A DNA stretch of 64,000 bases from JAEUMD01 sp036768475 (lineage in GTDB: Bacteria; Pseudomonadota; Alphaproteobacteria; Rhizobiales; Hyphomicrobiaceae): contig DAIPMW010000015.1 in the NCBI GenBank assembly GCA_036768475.1, forward strand, positions 27,930 through 91,929, in the 5' to 3' direction. The notes under the pieces were generated by a model, which saw nothing but the letters and a program-made list of their open reading frames with translations, was not told the origin of the DNA and did not search any database. Both the position numbers and the translations under genes were made by a program. Below are positions 32,801-40,058 of this stretch, piece by piece; within the stretch, counting starts at the first letter, position 1, and each line of letters opens with the position of its first letter.

Positions 32801-32992
32801 ACCGGATCGGAGGTCATGCAACGCATCGCCGTGCCGATGATCGGCGGCATGGTATCGTCGACGGCGCTGACGCTGGTGGTCATTCCTGCGATCTATGCGA
32901 TGATAAAGGGCGTCGGATTGGGGTCCGCCCGAACAAGAGTGCCTCAAGCGGAGCGGAATTCAACGGTGATTGCAGAGGAACATATGACATGA
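29816..32992 (+). CDS. cusA: CusA/CzcA-family heavy-metal RND efflux pump
   Basis: A 1058-residue inner-membrane pump of full length. It shows the proton-relay segment GAMIDAAIVMIENAHKHLE, an N-terminal IPDLSDTQVIVFTEFAGQAPQVVEDQVTFP, and the CusA-type central motif MYMPTTLPGLSITK, PTEMFETVINLKP and ARIDMLATGIRTPVGVKV. The Met residues in PTEMFE and DMLATG match the copper-binding Met623 and Met672 of E. coli CusA. The position I recall as Met573 is Leu here. It follows the adaptor directly. No outer-membrane factor gene (cusC) is encoded nearby, so a shared channel elsewhere is expected. A 35-residue membrane protein overlaps its end. Confidence 0.9.
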   Translation: MITRIIRWSATNIPLILIATVFATAAGLYALSKVPLDAIPDLSDTQVIVFTEFAGQAPQVVEDQVTFPVSTAMLSVPRAKVVRGFSFFGVSFVYIIFEEGTDIYWARSRVLEYLSGVTRTLPQGVVPTLGPDATGVGWVYQYAVMAEERNLAELRSTQDWQVRFAVAKAEGVAEVASVGGFVRQYSVVVDPRRLRAFDIPLSKVRDAIRESNMDVGGRVVELAETEFMVRGRGYLKSIADIENIVLKSQEGTPVLIKDVARVEMAPDERRGVTELNGEGEVVAGIAIQRYGQNALSVIASIKERLAEISGSLPKGTEIVPVYDRSDLINRAITTLKVTLVEESAIVALVCFVFLLHARSALVAIITLPLGILIAYICMWTLGISSNIMSLGGIAIAIGAMIDAAIVMIENAHKHLERSTPDKPRTEVLIEAASEVGPSLFFSLLIITVSFLPIFALEAQEGLLFKPLAWTKTFAMAAAALLSITVVPALMVLFVRGRIIPEHKNPINRLLIWLYRPIIRSVLKAKVFTIAVALMILAGSVWPATKLGSEFMPNLNEGTIMYMPTTLPGLSITKSAELLQIQNRIIKTFPEVESVFGKAGRAVTATDPAPTEMFETVINLKPQKDWRQGVTIDSLIQEMDKALQFPGVSNAWTMPIKARIDMLATGIRTPVGVKVIGQDLTVIEKLAREIETAIKSVPGTSSAFAERIIGGYYLDIEPNRRELARYGLMIADVQQVVSSALGAETVTTTVEGRERYGVSVRYPRDVRSDPQAIAREVLVPLPNGASIPLGQVAKVNLVRGPGGIRTENAQLAAYIFVDARERDLGSYVADAKQAVAASVKFPPGYYAVWSGQFEFYERAKKRLAVVVPLTLLIILLLLYLNFRRMTETLIVMLSLPFALVGGLWLMWWMGFNLSVAVAVGFIALAGVAAETGVIMLIYLDHAWEGQKRKAIAENRTITRADLSAAIMEGAVERVRPKMMTVIAIMAGLVPILWSHGTGSEVMQRIAVPMIGGMVSSTALTLVVIPAIYAMIKGVGLGSARTRVPQAERNSTVIAEEHMT

Positions 32993-33096
32993 TGAATGAC
33001 GGATGGATTTGGGGCATGGGGCTGTGGCACCTCATCGCGATCGTACTCGTCGCGCTGGTGATTGCCGCACACGTCAAATACGTGTTCTTCCGGTGA
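32989..33096 (+). CDS. 35-residue single-pass membrane protein overlapping cusA
   Basis: ATG at 32989 overlaps the cusA stop; TGA at 33094-33096. The product MMNDGWIWGMGLWHLIAIVL... is one transmembrane helix (about residues 8-28) with a polar basic end (KYVFFR). It is translationally coupled both to cusA and to the next gene. Small proteins of this design bind RND pumps (AcrZ-like), so it may be a pump accessory; this is inference from size and position. Confidence 0.6.
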   Translation: MMNDGWIWGMGLWHLIAIVLVALVIAAHVKYVFFR

Positions 33097-33614
33097 GCGG
33101 CCCGCAGCAAGCAGCAGTGCGCGCCGTGGGTCCGCGAAGGCGCGATCGGCTTATCGCGCTTGGGCTCTATGCTGGCCTGGCCGCCGTCGGTCACCTTTTA
33201 TGGGAAATCGTGCAGCTGCCGCTTTACACGCTTTGGCGAACGGCATCGCGCACAGAGCTGGCCTTTGCCGTTCTGCACTGCACCGGCGGCGATGTCCTCA
33301 TCGCGGTGAGTGTCCTGCTGGCATCGCTCATGCTGCTGAGAGCCCGGGGTTGGCCGCGCGTGAAAGCGCTTCACGTCGCCACCCTCGCCGTGCCGTTGGG
33401 AATTGCGTACACAGCCTTCAGCGAGTGGCTCAACGTGTACGTCCGGCAATCATGGAGCTATGATCCAGCGATGCCGACGGTCACGATTCTCGGCTACCAG
33501 ATCGGCGTATCACCGCTGGCACAGTGGCTCATTGTGCCGGTCGCAGTTTTTGCCATCCTGGCGTCTATGCGCCGGTGGTACGTTCAATCCGAGCCTGGCG
33601 CGCCTGAACCTTGA
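33093..33614 (+). CDS. Multi-pass membrane protein of unknown function
   Basis: A 173-residue protein from GTG at 33093, overlapping the 35-residue gene stop (GTGA). About four hydrophobic segments (LIALGLYAGLAAVGHLLWEIV, GGDVLIAVSVLLASLMLL, TLAVPLGIAYTAFSEWL, LAQWLIVPVAVFAILASM). Charged residues recur between helices (WEIVQLPLYTLWR, YTAFSEWLNVYVRQSW), as in many DUF-type membrane proteins near metal efflux genes. I do not recognise a family. The coupling suggests it works with the cus genes. Confidence 0.65.
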   Translation: MSGPQQAAVRAVGPRRRDRLIALGLYAGLAAVGHLLWEIVQLPLYTLWRTASRTELAFAVLHCTGGDVLIAVSVLLASLMLLRARGWPRVKALHVATLAVPLGIAYTAFSEWLNVYVRQSWSYDPAMPTVTILGYQIGVSPLAQWLIVPVAVFAILASMRRWYVQSEPGAPEP

Positions 33615-33829
33615 CAGCACGCAGCACACTGCCCCTCACGCTGCTCCTGGATCGACGGACAGAGCAGATCTCCATATGAGCAATAGACGCAGCAATCGCC
33701 CTTCTTCGGTTTCAGAGTGAGGCCGCAAGTCGCGCACACATGGATGTACTAGCAGGCATCCGTCGGCATCGTGTGCGTGGAGCGATGTCCGCACTCAGGG
33801 CAGGTATTTGTCGAGTGAAGCTCGATCAT
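33584..33829 (-). pseudogene. Second GDCCVxC-family gene with an internal amber stop
   Basis: Read from the minus-strand ATG at 33829, the frame matches the 9348-9620 gene: TNTCPECGHRSTHTMPTDAC, then TAG where the other copy has Gln (DACQYIHVC). It continues with YIHVCATCGLTLKPKKGDCCVYCSYGD to a TGA at 33584. One CAG-to-TAG change explains the break. It overlaps the end of the plus-strand membrane gene. It is a decayed paralogue of a mercury-locus gene. Confidence 0.8.
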
Positions 33830-33834
33830 TGGCG

Positions 33835-34020
33835 TCATTCCTTGCGCTCGGCCGGGAAGCCCGCGTCCCGCGATGCGGCGGCAAGCGCGTCTACGGTCGT
33901 GAGCGCGTCTTCGAAAGTGACAATGGCAAGCTTCTTGCGGAAGTCGACTGAGACGGTGTGCACGCCCGGCACCTTGGCGATGGCCTCCCGCACCGTGATC
34001 GGGCAGGTGGCGCAGTACAT
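33835..34020 (-). pseudogene. MerP-like heavy-metal-associated domain, 5' end degraded
   Basis: A 61-residue frame from ATG 34020 starting MYCATCPITVREAIAKVPGVHTVSVDFRKKLAIVTFEDA, the classic HMA fold with CXXC. It begins directly at the metal-binding loop; the beta strand before it (TATFAIKN) is encoded upstream in the same frame without a start, and no proper signal peptide or ribosome site is left. Followed by the broken GDCCVxC gene, it is the remnant of a mer operon (merP then GDCCVxC). Confidence 0.65.
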
Positions 34021-34550
34021 GTTCTTGATTGCGAACGTGGCCGTCTTCTCAGCAGCAAGGGTGGCTGTCCGCCCTGATCGATGAATGCCATCCAGCGCAA
34101 CAGCCCAGCTGCCCGATCATGGACGCGCGCTCTGCCGAAGTCTGAGCTGCTTGCATCGAAGCCGGCGGTTTCAGGGGAGCGCCGCGCATTGACTTCCGTT
34201 CGAGGGTTTGGAGCTTAGCGAAATACTTTCTTCTGTGCTTATCAGCCTGACGCCTGCTTGGGGTCAATCGCAACGCTTGCTGATTGTCGGCTTTCTAGTC
34301 GGATCAGCCATCACGCTTGTCTGATCCACCGACGTGAACTCCGGGACGCAAACCGGCGCCCCTTATGACTCGTCGAAGTGGTCTCGGCTGCGGACGTCAT
34401 CGGAACCAGGAGCGCCTCGCCAATAGATACCCAGCCAATGTCTCCTTGTAAATGATTTCGTCCGAAACCGACTAGACTTGCTGCGCAAACCACGCATTGG
34501 TGTGGGAGTCGGTGGATGCTGATGCTCCGAGACTGATAGACCTGGGGTCA
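34021..34550. other. Non-coding stretch with mer remnants, no gene seen
   Basis: Apart from the decayed 5' end of the MerP-like gene, no supported gene is found. Overlapping frames lack family matches and ribosome sites. Confidence 0.45.
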
Positions 34551-34567
34551 CCCCGCGGAATGCGGGG
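34551..34567 (+). other. GC-rich hairpin upstream of the recombinase module
   Basis: CCCCGC-GGAAT-GCGGGG (34551-34567), followed by CTTTG. It lies 57 bases before the first small gene of the recombinase module, and could be a terminator of incoming transcription or part of a leader. No T-tract. Confidence 0.4.
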
Positions 34568-34623
34568 CTTTGGGTGGTGGGAGCGTCAACGACGGCGCTC
34601 CGTAAACTAAAGGAGCCCATGTC

Positions 34624-34782
34624 ATGACCACCAAAGCAAGTGACAAAGCCGTCAAAGCCAACCGGTCGACCAAAGAGCGGCGTGCACCGAGGAACAAACT
34701 CGCATCGTTGCCCGATAGGGCCGCGAGCACGACCGCATCCAACAAACGCAAGGCAGCTCCGACGAAGCAACCTATCGATTAA
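34624..34782 (+). CDS. Small basic protein, first gene of the recombinase module
   Basis: A 52-residue protein (ATG 34624, AAAGGAG upstream), rich in Lys, Arg, Thr and Ala (MTTKASDKAVKANRSTKERR...). It is probably disordered and nucleic-acid-binding by composition only. The DUF3489 gene begins three bases after its stop, so it belongs to the same operon. Not recognised. Confidence 0.6.
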   Translation: MTTKASDKAVKANRSTKERRAPRNKLASLPDRAASTTASNKRKAAPTKQPID

Positions 34783-34785
34783 CGC

Positions 34786-34995
34786 ATGACCAAACACGCG
34801 GCACTGCTGCAGCTCCTCAAGCAAGCGAATGGCACAACCATCCCAGACATGATGAAGGCCACTGGCTGGCAGCAGCACAGCGTGCGCGGCTTCCTGGCAG
34901 GAACAGTGAAGAAGATTGGGCTCGCCCTCACCTCGTCCAAGGCTGGCGGCGAGCCTCGCCGATACAAGATCGCGACCTCGCATCGAGGACGCTGA
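34786..34995 (+). CDS. DUF3489 protein
   Basis: A 69-residue protein with the DUF3489 layout: KHAALLQLLKQANGTTIPDMMKATGWQQHSVRGFLAGTVKKIGL, a small winged-helix-like domain common on rhizobial mobile elements upstream of DUF2924 and serine recombinases. It is probably a DNA-binding accessory. The DUF2924 gene starts one base after its stop. Confidence 0.8.
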   Translation: MTKHAALLQLLKQANGTTIPDMMKATGWQQHSVRGFLAGTVKKIGLALTSSKAGGEPRRYKIATSHRGR

Positions 34996-34996
34996 C

Positions 34997-35440
34997 ATGG
35001 CCAAGCCCCAACTGGACATTGATGCCGAGATCATTCGTCTTGAGAGCTTATCAACCGAACTTCTGCGTGACGAGTGGCGGCGTATGCATCAGAAGCCGCC
35101 GCCTAAACGGCTGAGCCGCGATATCCTTCTGCGCGGCATTACGTACACAATGCAAGTGAATGCATTCGGCGGCTTATCAAAGGCGACCCTTCGAAAGCTC
35201 CAGCCCGTCGCTGAAGGTGCGCCAACCAAGAGGCGCCAGCCGTGGCCCACGTTCAAACCGGGCACGCGGCTAGTTCGCGAGTGGCATGGCGTAACGCACA
35301 CGGTCGTCATTCTTGACAAGGGCGTTGAGTGGCGGGGCCAACGATACCGATCGCTGTCGGTGGTTGCACGGCAGATCACCGGCGCACATTGGTCCGGGCC
35401 ACGTTTTTTTGGCATCATGGCAGAGAAATCGCATGAGTGA
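34997..35440 (+). CDS. DUF2924 protein
   Basis: A 147-residue DUF2924 protein: EIIRLESLSTELLRDEWRRMHQKPPPKRLSRDILLRGITYTMQ at the N-terminus, then PGTRLVREWHGVTHTVVILDKGVEWRGQRYRSLSVVARQITGAHWSGPRFFGI. This second part is the typical element-encoded pattern of recombinase-associated beta-rich domains. It is the companion of large serine recombinases in alphaproteobacteria and may help select the attachment site. It overlaps the next small gene by eight bases. Confidence 0.85.
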   Translation: MAKPQLDIDAEIIRLESLSTELLRDEWRRMHQKPPPKRLSRDILLRGITYTMQVNAFGGLSKATLRKLQPVAEGAPTKRRQPWPTFKPGTRLVREWHGVTHTVVILDKGVEWRGQRYRSLSVVARQITGAHWSGPRFFGIMAEKSHE

Positions 35441-35624
35441 TCACGAGTATGCTCGGGAACTCTTCGCCGAGCTGACGGGAGCGCTGGAGAATGCAACCCC
35501 CATTGCGGCAGAAGGGCCGGCTGTTGCCGGTTCATTATCCGCGCGCAGCGCATGCAATCGACTGATTGGGTTGTTGGAAGTCTGCTCCCAGCTATTTCAG
35601 AACTTATTGAGCGAGCTTCAATGA
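35433..35624 (+). CDS. Small protein between DUF2924 and the recombinase
   Basis: A 63-residue helical protein (MSDHEYARELFAELTGALENATPIAAEG...). Its start overlaps the DUF2924 stop and its own stop overlaps the recombinase start (ATGA), so all are translationally coupled. Not recognised; possibly a recombination-direction or stability factor, by position only. Confidence 0.6.
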   Translation: MSDHEYARELFAELTGALENATPIAAEGPAVAGSLSARSACNRLIGLLEVCSQLFQNLLSELQ

Positions 35625-37315
35625 AACGCATCTCCTGCGCCATTTACACCCGCAAATCATCCGAGGAAGGATTGGAGCAGGAGTTCAACTCGCTCGATGC
35701 GCAGCGGGAAGCCTGCGAGGCATTCATAAAGAGCCAGAAGCACGCCGGCTGGGTTTGCGTACGTGACCTCTATGACGATGGCGGTCTGTCCGGCGGCTCG
35801 ATGCAGCGTCCAGCACTGCAGCGGCTGCTCGCCGACATCAGGGCTGGCAAGGTGCAAATCGTGGTCGTCTACAAGGTCGACCGGCTAACGCGATCTCTTG
35901 CCGACTTCGCAAAGATCGTCGACGTTCTCGATGCAACGGGCGCTTCATTCGTCTCGGTGACGCAGCAGTTCAACACAACGACCTCGATGGGGCGATTGAC
36001 CCTCAACATGCTTCTGTCATTTGCACAGTTCGAGCGCGAGATCGCGGGCGAGCGAACCCGCGACAAGATCGCCGCTTCGAAGGCCAAGGGGATGTGGATG
36101 GGCGGTACCGTCCCACTAGGCTACGACGTCAAAGACCGCAAGCTTTTCGTCAACTCTATTGAAGCCGAGACGGTGCATCTCATCTTCAAATGCTATACGG
36201 AACTGGGATCCGTAACGCTGCTCGAACAGGAGTTAAAACGGTTGGGCTGTCTCAGCAAGGTACGCGAAGGCGTTTCGGGAAGGATTTCCGGCGGGCGGCC
36301 GTTCTCGCGCGGCAACCTATATCTGATCCTGCAGAACCACGTCTATCGCGGCGAGGTTGCGCACAAGGGCAACGTGTATCCTGGGCAGCACGACGCCATC
36401 GTAGAAGCGGACCTGTGGTCGCTCGCGCAAGAAAAGCTTGCCGCTAATCGCAACGCGCACTCACTTGCTGCTGCCACCAAAGATCCAAGCTTGCTGTCAG
36501 GGCTGATCTTCGATGGAGACCGCCAGCGCATGACGCCCACCCATGCAAACAAAAAAGGCCGCAGGTATCGTTACTACATCTCGGAGTCTTTTCTCGGTCG
36601 CGGCAGCATCGGCCCGAACACCATGCGCGTACCTGCAGGCGAGGTCGAAGGTTTGGTGCTCGACCAGATCTTGCAACTCTTCCGCTCGCGGCAACGACTC
36701 GTCGAAGTTTTGACGCCACTTGGTCTGACTGCGGCGGAGCTTGAACGTGCGTTTCATGCAGCCGCTGAACGCGCGGACGACCTTGCTGGAACTAACATCA
36801 ATCAGCGTCGATGGGTCCGACTGATCGTCTCCAGAGTTGCGCTTGCTCAGGACCAGATCGAGTTGAGTGTCTCCACTGCAGGCTTGGCGTCAGCACTTGG
36901 ATTCCCAAACGCGGACCAATGCCTGCCAATGCTTGTGTTGCCGATCGCAGCTGATCTTCGGCGTTGTGGCAAAGGCAAACGCATGATCATTGGTGAAGCC
37001 ATGGCAGAGACGATCGATCCGACATTGGTGAGGCTGATCCAGGAAGCCTTCGCCATCCGCGACGCCGTCTTGGCCGATACGCGCGAGACATTGAACGAGA
37101 TCACGGCGCGGCGCGGGAAGAGCAACGGCTACCTCACCGCGCTGATGCGCCTTACATACCTCGCACCGAGCATCATTGATGATATCCTGCGCGGTCGGCA
37201 GCCGCCGGAGTTGAGCGCCAAAAGCCTATTGAGAACCTCGGCAAGCCTGCCCCTCGACTGGTCGTCTCAACGCAAGCACCTGAAATTCGCCTCGGCAGCA
37301 GGCAGTCGCGAATAG
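35621..37315 (+). CDS. Large serine recombinase
   Basis: A 564-residue site-specific recombinase. The N-terminal resolvase domain has the catalytic serine in YTRKSSEEGLEQEFNSL, plus VVVYKVDRLTRSLADF and FEREIAGERTRDKIAASK. The recombinase domain follows (VPLGYDVKDRKL ... RGNLYLILQNHVYRGEVAHKG) with the zinc-beta-ribbon part reduced and an extended C-terminal helical segment. It integrates or excises the element carrying these genes. The start at 35621 overlaps the upstream stop. The IS1182-like copy begins 80 bases downstream of its stop. Confidence 0.9.
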   Translation: MKRISCAIYTRKSSEEGLEQEFNSLDAQREACEAFIKSQKHAGWVCVRDLYDDGGLSGGSMQRPALQRLLADIRAGKVQIVVVYKVDRLTRSLADFAKIVDVLDATGASFVSVTQQFNTTTSMGRLTLNMLLSFAQFEREIAGERTRDKIAASKAKGMWMGGTVPLGYDVKDRKLFVNSIEAETVHLIFKCYTELGSVTLLEQELKRLGCLSKVREGVSGRISGGRPFSRGNLYLILQNHVYRGEVAHKGNVYPGQHDAIVEADLWSLAQEKLAANRNAHSLAAATKDPSLLSGLIFDGDRQRMTPTHANKKGRRYRYYISESFLGRGSIGPNTMRVPAGEVEGLVLDQILQLFRSRQRLVEVLTPLGLTAAELERAFHAAAERADDLAGTNINQRRWVRLIVSRVALAQDQIELSVSTAGLASALGFPNADQCLPMLVLPIAADLRRCGKGKRMIIGEAMAETIDPTLVRLIQEAFAIRDAVLADTRETLNEITARRGKSNGYLTALMRLTYLAPSIIDDILRGRQPPELSAKSLLRTSASLPLDWSSQRKHLKFASAAGSRE

Positions 37316-37395
37316 AGAAATTCGACCCGCCCCCGAAAGGCATGCCTGAGATAACTGGTCCCGACCGGCCGTCGCCGCGTGCCATCGCCGTCTCT

Positions 37396-39002
37396 GGCCG
37401 ATTTTGTTGCAGAAGTCAGCTTGATCGTCGGTGTCAGCGGGCGCTGATTTCCAAAAATTCGGGCTCGAAGCCTTTCGCCGCCATCCCTGAATGGGCCGCC
37501 GGCGACGCATAGACACTGACGCTGACGCAATCAACGCCACGGGACGCTACGCAACACACGGCATGGCTGTGTCTGGCGGGCGGAAGGTCCACTTTGCGAG
37601 GCGTCGGAGGTTCTGGGCGATGGCGGCGAACGTGAACTCGAACTGGGCACCTGCCGGCCCCCTCAGTCGCAGTCGCCCCATGCGAAGAATGCGCTTCAAG
37701 TGCGCGAACAGCATCTCGACCTTCTTGCGATCGCGACGGGTCTGCTCATAGGCAGCGGTCTTGGCCACGGCGCGAGCAATGTCACGTGCCGCCTCATATT
37801 GATGCCGTGTGATTTTCCGCTCCGGCGTCTTCGCACAGCATCGCAGTTTAAAGGAGCAGTTCTTGCAATCGGAGACGCGAGAGTAATAGGCATACATGCC
37901 ATCATCCCGCAGTCGCCCATTTGTCCGTAGAGCTTTGCCATTGGGGCAAACGTAGACATCACGATCGGCATCATAGGTGAAATCGCTGCGGCTGAACGTG
38001 CCATCATCGCGCTGCGACTTCTCGATCACCGGGACGTGGGGCTCGATGTTTTTCTCGTCGACCAGGAAGTGCAGGTTCGACGCCGAGCCATAGGCGGTAT
38101 CAGCGACGAGCCACTCCGGCTTGATGCCGAACTTCGCCTCGGTGCGTTCGATCATCGTCTGTGACGCGCCGACTTCGGCCTGGCGAATGGCGCGCGACGC
38201 CTCGACATCCATGATGATGCCAAACTTCACATCAATGAGATAGTTGTCGGCGTAGGCGAAGAATGCCGCGTTCCTGAGCGCGCCGGTCCATTGCGCTGCC
38301 GGATCAGCGGGCGCGACGAACTTCGGCACTACGTCGCTGGCGGCACCCCAAGCTGGATCATCCAAATTGGCGAGATAGTCCTGCACGGCGCGTTCAACGG
38401 TCGCCGGATCGATGTCGTGGCTCCACTCGTTGCCGGGCGTCGATCCGCACTTGTTGGCGTCGGCCGCGATCAGGCTCGCATCAACCGCAAAGCCTTTGCC
38501 GCCAACGAGATCAGCTTTGATGCAGGCAGCAACGACGCTTTCGAACACTTGGCGGAAAATGTCATGCTCGCGAAAGCGCTCGTTGCGGGCACGCGTGAAA
38601 GCTGAGTGATCGGGGATCTTGTCCTCGATGCCGAGGCCACAAAACCAGCGATAGGCAAGATTGAGTTGCACCTCGCGGCAGAGCGCCCGTTCCGAGCGGA
38701 TCGCAAACACGTAGCCAAGGATGAGCATCCGGATCATCAACTCCGGATCGACTGAAGGACGCCCCGTATGTGAGTAGTGCGGCCCCAGTTCCTTGCGCAG
38801 CCAGGAGAGATCGAGAACTGCCGCAATCCGCCGGACCTGGTGGTCATCCGGCACCACGGCGTCCAGATTGAACGCATAGAACAGTTGGCCTTGCTCACTC
38901 TTGCGCCGTCCCATCATCGAACCGCTCCATCGATGGCCGCCTGACGACGACGGAATCACGGTTCGCCCAACGCCTCAAGCCAGTTTTGCAACAAAATCGG
39001 CC
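37396..39002 (-). mobile_element. IS1182-family insertion sequence
   Basis: Imperfect terminal inverted repeats bound the element: GGCCGATTTTGTTGCA at 37396-37411 and its complement at 38987-39002. The unit is 1,607 bp and holds one transposase gene (37547-38917). No clear target duplication is visible, in line with IS1182-type insertions at palindromes. Confidence 0.75.
37547..38917 (-). CDS. IS1182-family DDE transposase
   Basis: A 456-residue transposase: MMGRRKSEQGQLFYAFNLDAVVPDDHQVRRI at the start, then RPSVDPELMIRMLILGYVFAIRSERALCREVQLNLAYRWFCGL, the DDE core (GFAVDASLIAADANK, EWLVADTAYGS) and the zinc-like cysteine motif CKNCSFKLRCC near the C-terminus. Full length for the family with no frameshift, so probably active or recently active. 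An ATG at 38914 is an alternative start. Confidence 0.9.
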   Translation of the reverse strand: MMGRRKSEQGQLFYAFNLDAVVPDDHQVRRIAAVLDLSWLRKELGPHYSHTGRPSVDPELMIRMLILGYVFAIRSERALCREVQLNLAYRWFCGLGIEDKIPDHSAFTRARNERFREHDIFRQVFESVVAACIKADLVGGKGFAVDASLIAADANKCGSTPGNEWSHDIDPATVERAVQDYLANLDDPAWGAASDVVPKFVAPADPAAQWTGALRNAAFFAYADNYLIDVKFGIIMDVEASRAIRQAEVGASQTMIERTEAKFGIKPEWLVADTAYGSASNLHFLVDEKNIEPHVPVIEKSQRDDGTFSRSDFTYDADRDVYVCPNGKALRTNGRLRDDGMYAYYSRVSDCKNCSFKLRCCAKTPERKITRHQYEAARDIARAVAKTAAYEQTRRDRKKVEMLFAHLKRILRMGRLRLRGPAGAQFEFTFAAIAQNLRRLAKWTFRPPDTAMPCVA

Positions 39003-39235
39003 CAGGCCGGACAACCTCCACCTTTATAAGCCACTGAAATATCACTGTTTTTTGCACCGCCCGGCGCAAGCCACCGAATTCCGGAAACCTACGGAATGGC
39101 TGGCTGTGCTGGCAGTCTGACGCGAACCGGTCTCAATAACAGGGAAAAAGTAGCGCTTTCGGCCTTGAAATCCGACCCAAATACCGCATTTCATTGGTGA
39201 TATCAGTGGGTTAAGGCGAAAATTCCAGCGAAAAT

Positions 39236-39319
39236 AACAGGGAATTTTGCGGCCCGAACAGGGAGCTGGGCGGCGGGAACAGGGATACGTGCTGCAATAA
39301 CAGGGACGCCCGCGTCCTG
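39236..39319. repeat. Four tandem 21-bp repeats with a fixed AACAGGGA head
   Basis: Units start at 39236, 39257, 39278 and 39299, each opening AACAGGGA. A fifth AACAGGGA is at 39138. On the minus strand they encode a heptad pattern (PVIAARI PVPAAQL PVRAAKF PVIFAGI) in a short frame (39203-39421) that lacks a family. The surrounding gap 39003-39441 has no supported gene. Confidence 0.7.
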
Positions 39320-39441
39320 TTCCACCTTGCGGTCCATACGACCTGCTCGATCCCAGCAAATTTGCTCGCATTTTAGATCCATGTGGCACGCTCCATGCTT
39401 GCGGGTAGCGACGGGATTCACTTGCGAGTTGAGGGGGCGAT

Positions 39442-39957
39442 ATGGGGCGAGATCACGAAGGCGAGAGTCAACCTACCGAACATGCGGCGCCGTCTCAGAG
39501 GGCGCGTGAGGTCTACGGCGCGTTCCTTAAACGTCGGGGCGTTCGTCACCTCGCCAGGAGACTTGAGGCTGAAAAAGACCGCTGGATAGAGACCGACGAC
39601 CTGCTCGCTGCCCTCGTCGACAATGCACGCGAGCCCATTCCGGAGATCCTCCACGACTACCTCCGTCGCCGCCTCAATGGCGAGGCGAGAAAACCCCAAG
39701 GCCGCGGCCGCTCGCCGCTGTTCGCCAAAAACCGCGTGCGGACGCTTCTGATTTCGACATTCTACGACCGCTACGAGTTGTATCTGACGTCCCGCAAGAA
39801 AGCGTGCGGCCTTGCGGGCTGGCCTCCCATCCGGACTTGCGAGTGGTGGCAAGGGCCGCCGAGCGAGCGCGCAGCCCGCATGGTGCAACGGAAACTGCAA
39901 CTTAACCTATCCTGGGAGCGCATCCGCGATATCGCCTACAAACAGCGACGACGTTGA
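39442..39957 (+). CDS. Hypothetical protein of the methylase module
   Basis: A 171-residue protein with a good ribosome site (GAGGGGG before ATG 39442). It is Arg-rich and partly helical (REVYGAFLKRRGVRHLARRLEAEKDRWIETDDLLAALVDNAREPIP), with RRLNGEARKPQGRGRSPLFAKNRVRTLLI and a C-terminal QLNLSWERIRDIAYKQRRR that resembles a DNA-binding helix. It lies 101 bases before the ParB-methylase gene on the same strand. Family not recognised. Confidence 0.6.
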   Translation: MGRDHEGESQPTEHAAPSQRAREVYGAFLKRRGVRHLARRLEAEKDRWIETDDLLAALVDNAREPIPEILHDYLRRRLNGEARKPQGRGRSPLFAKNRVRTLLISTFYDRYELYLTSRKKACGLAGWPPIRTCEWWQGPPSERAARMVQRKLQLNLSWERIRDIAYKQRRR

Positions 39958-40058
39958 TCGCTCTTTCGCAGGAAAGAGGCCAATTTCTTATCGATGAAAT
40001 CCTTCGGGAGCGTAATTAGAGAAGGGGTTGAACACTCGCCGAAAAGGAGATTCAACCC

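Noticed and set aside
39236..39319. CRISPR array
   Set aside because: The units are only 21 bp with an 8-bp conserved head; no repeat-spacer structure and no cas genes.
39203..39421. 72-codon minus-strand frame carrying the heptad repeat
   Set aside because: The repeat explains the apparent coding pattern; no ribosome site or independent support. Reported as a repeat instead.
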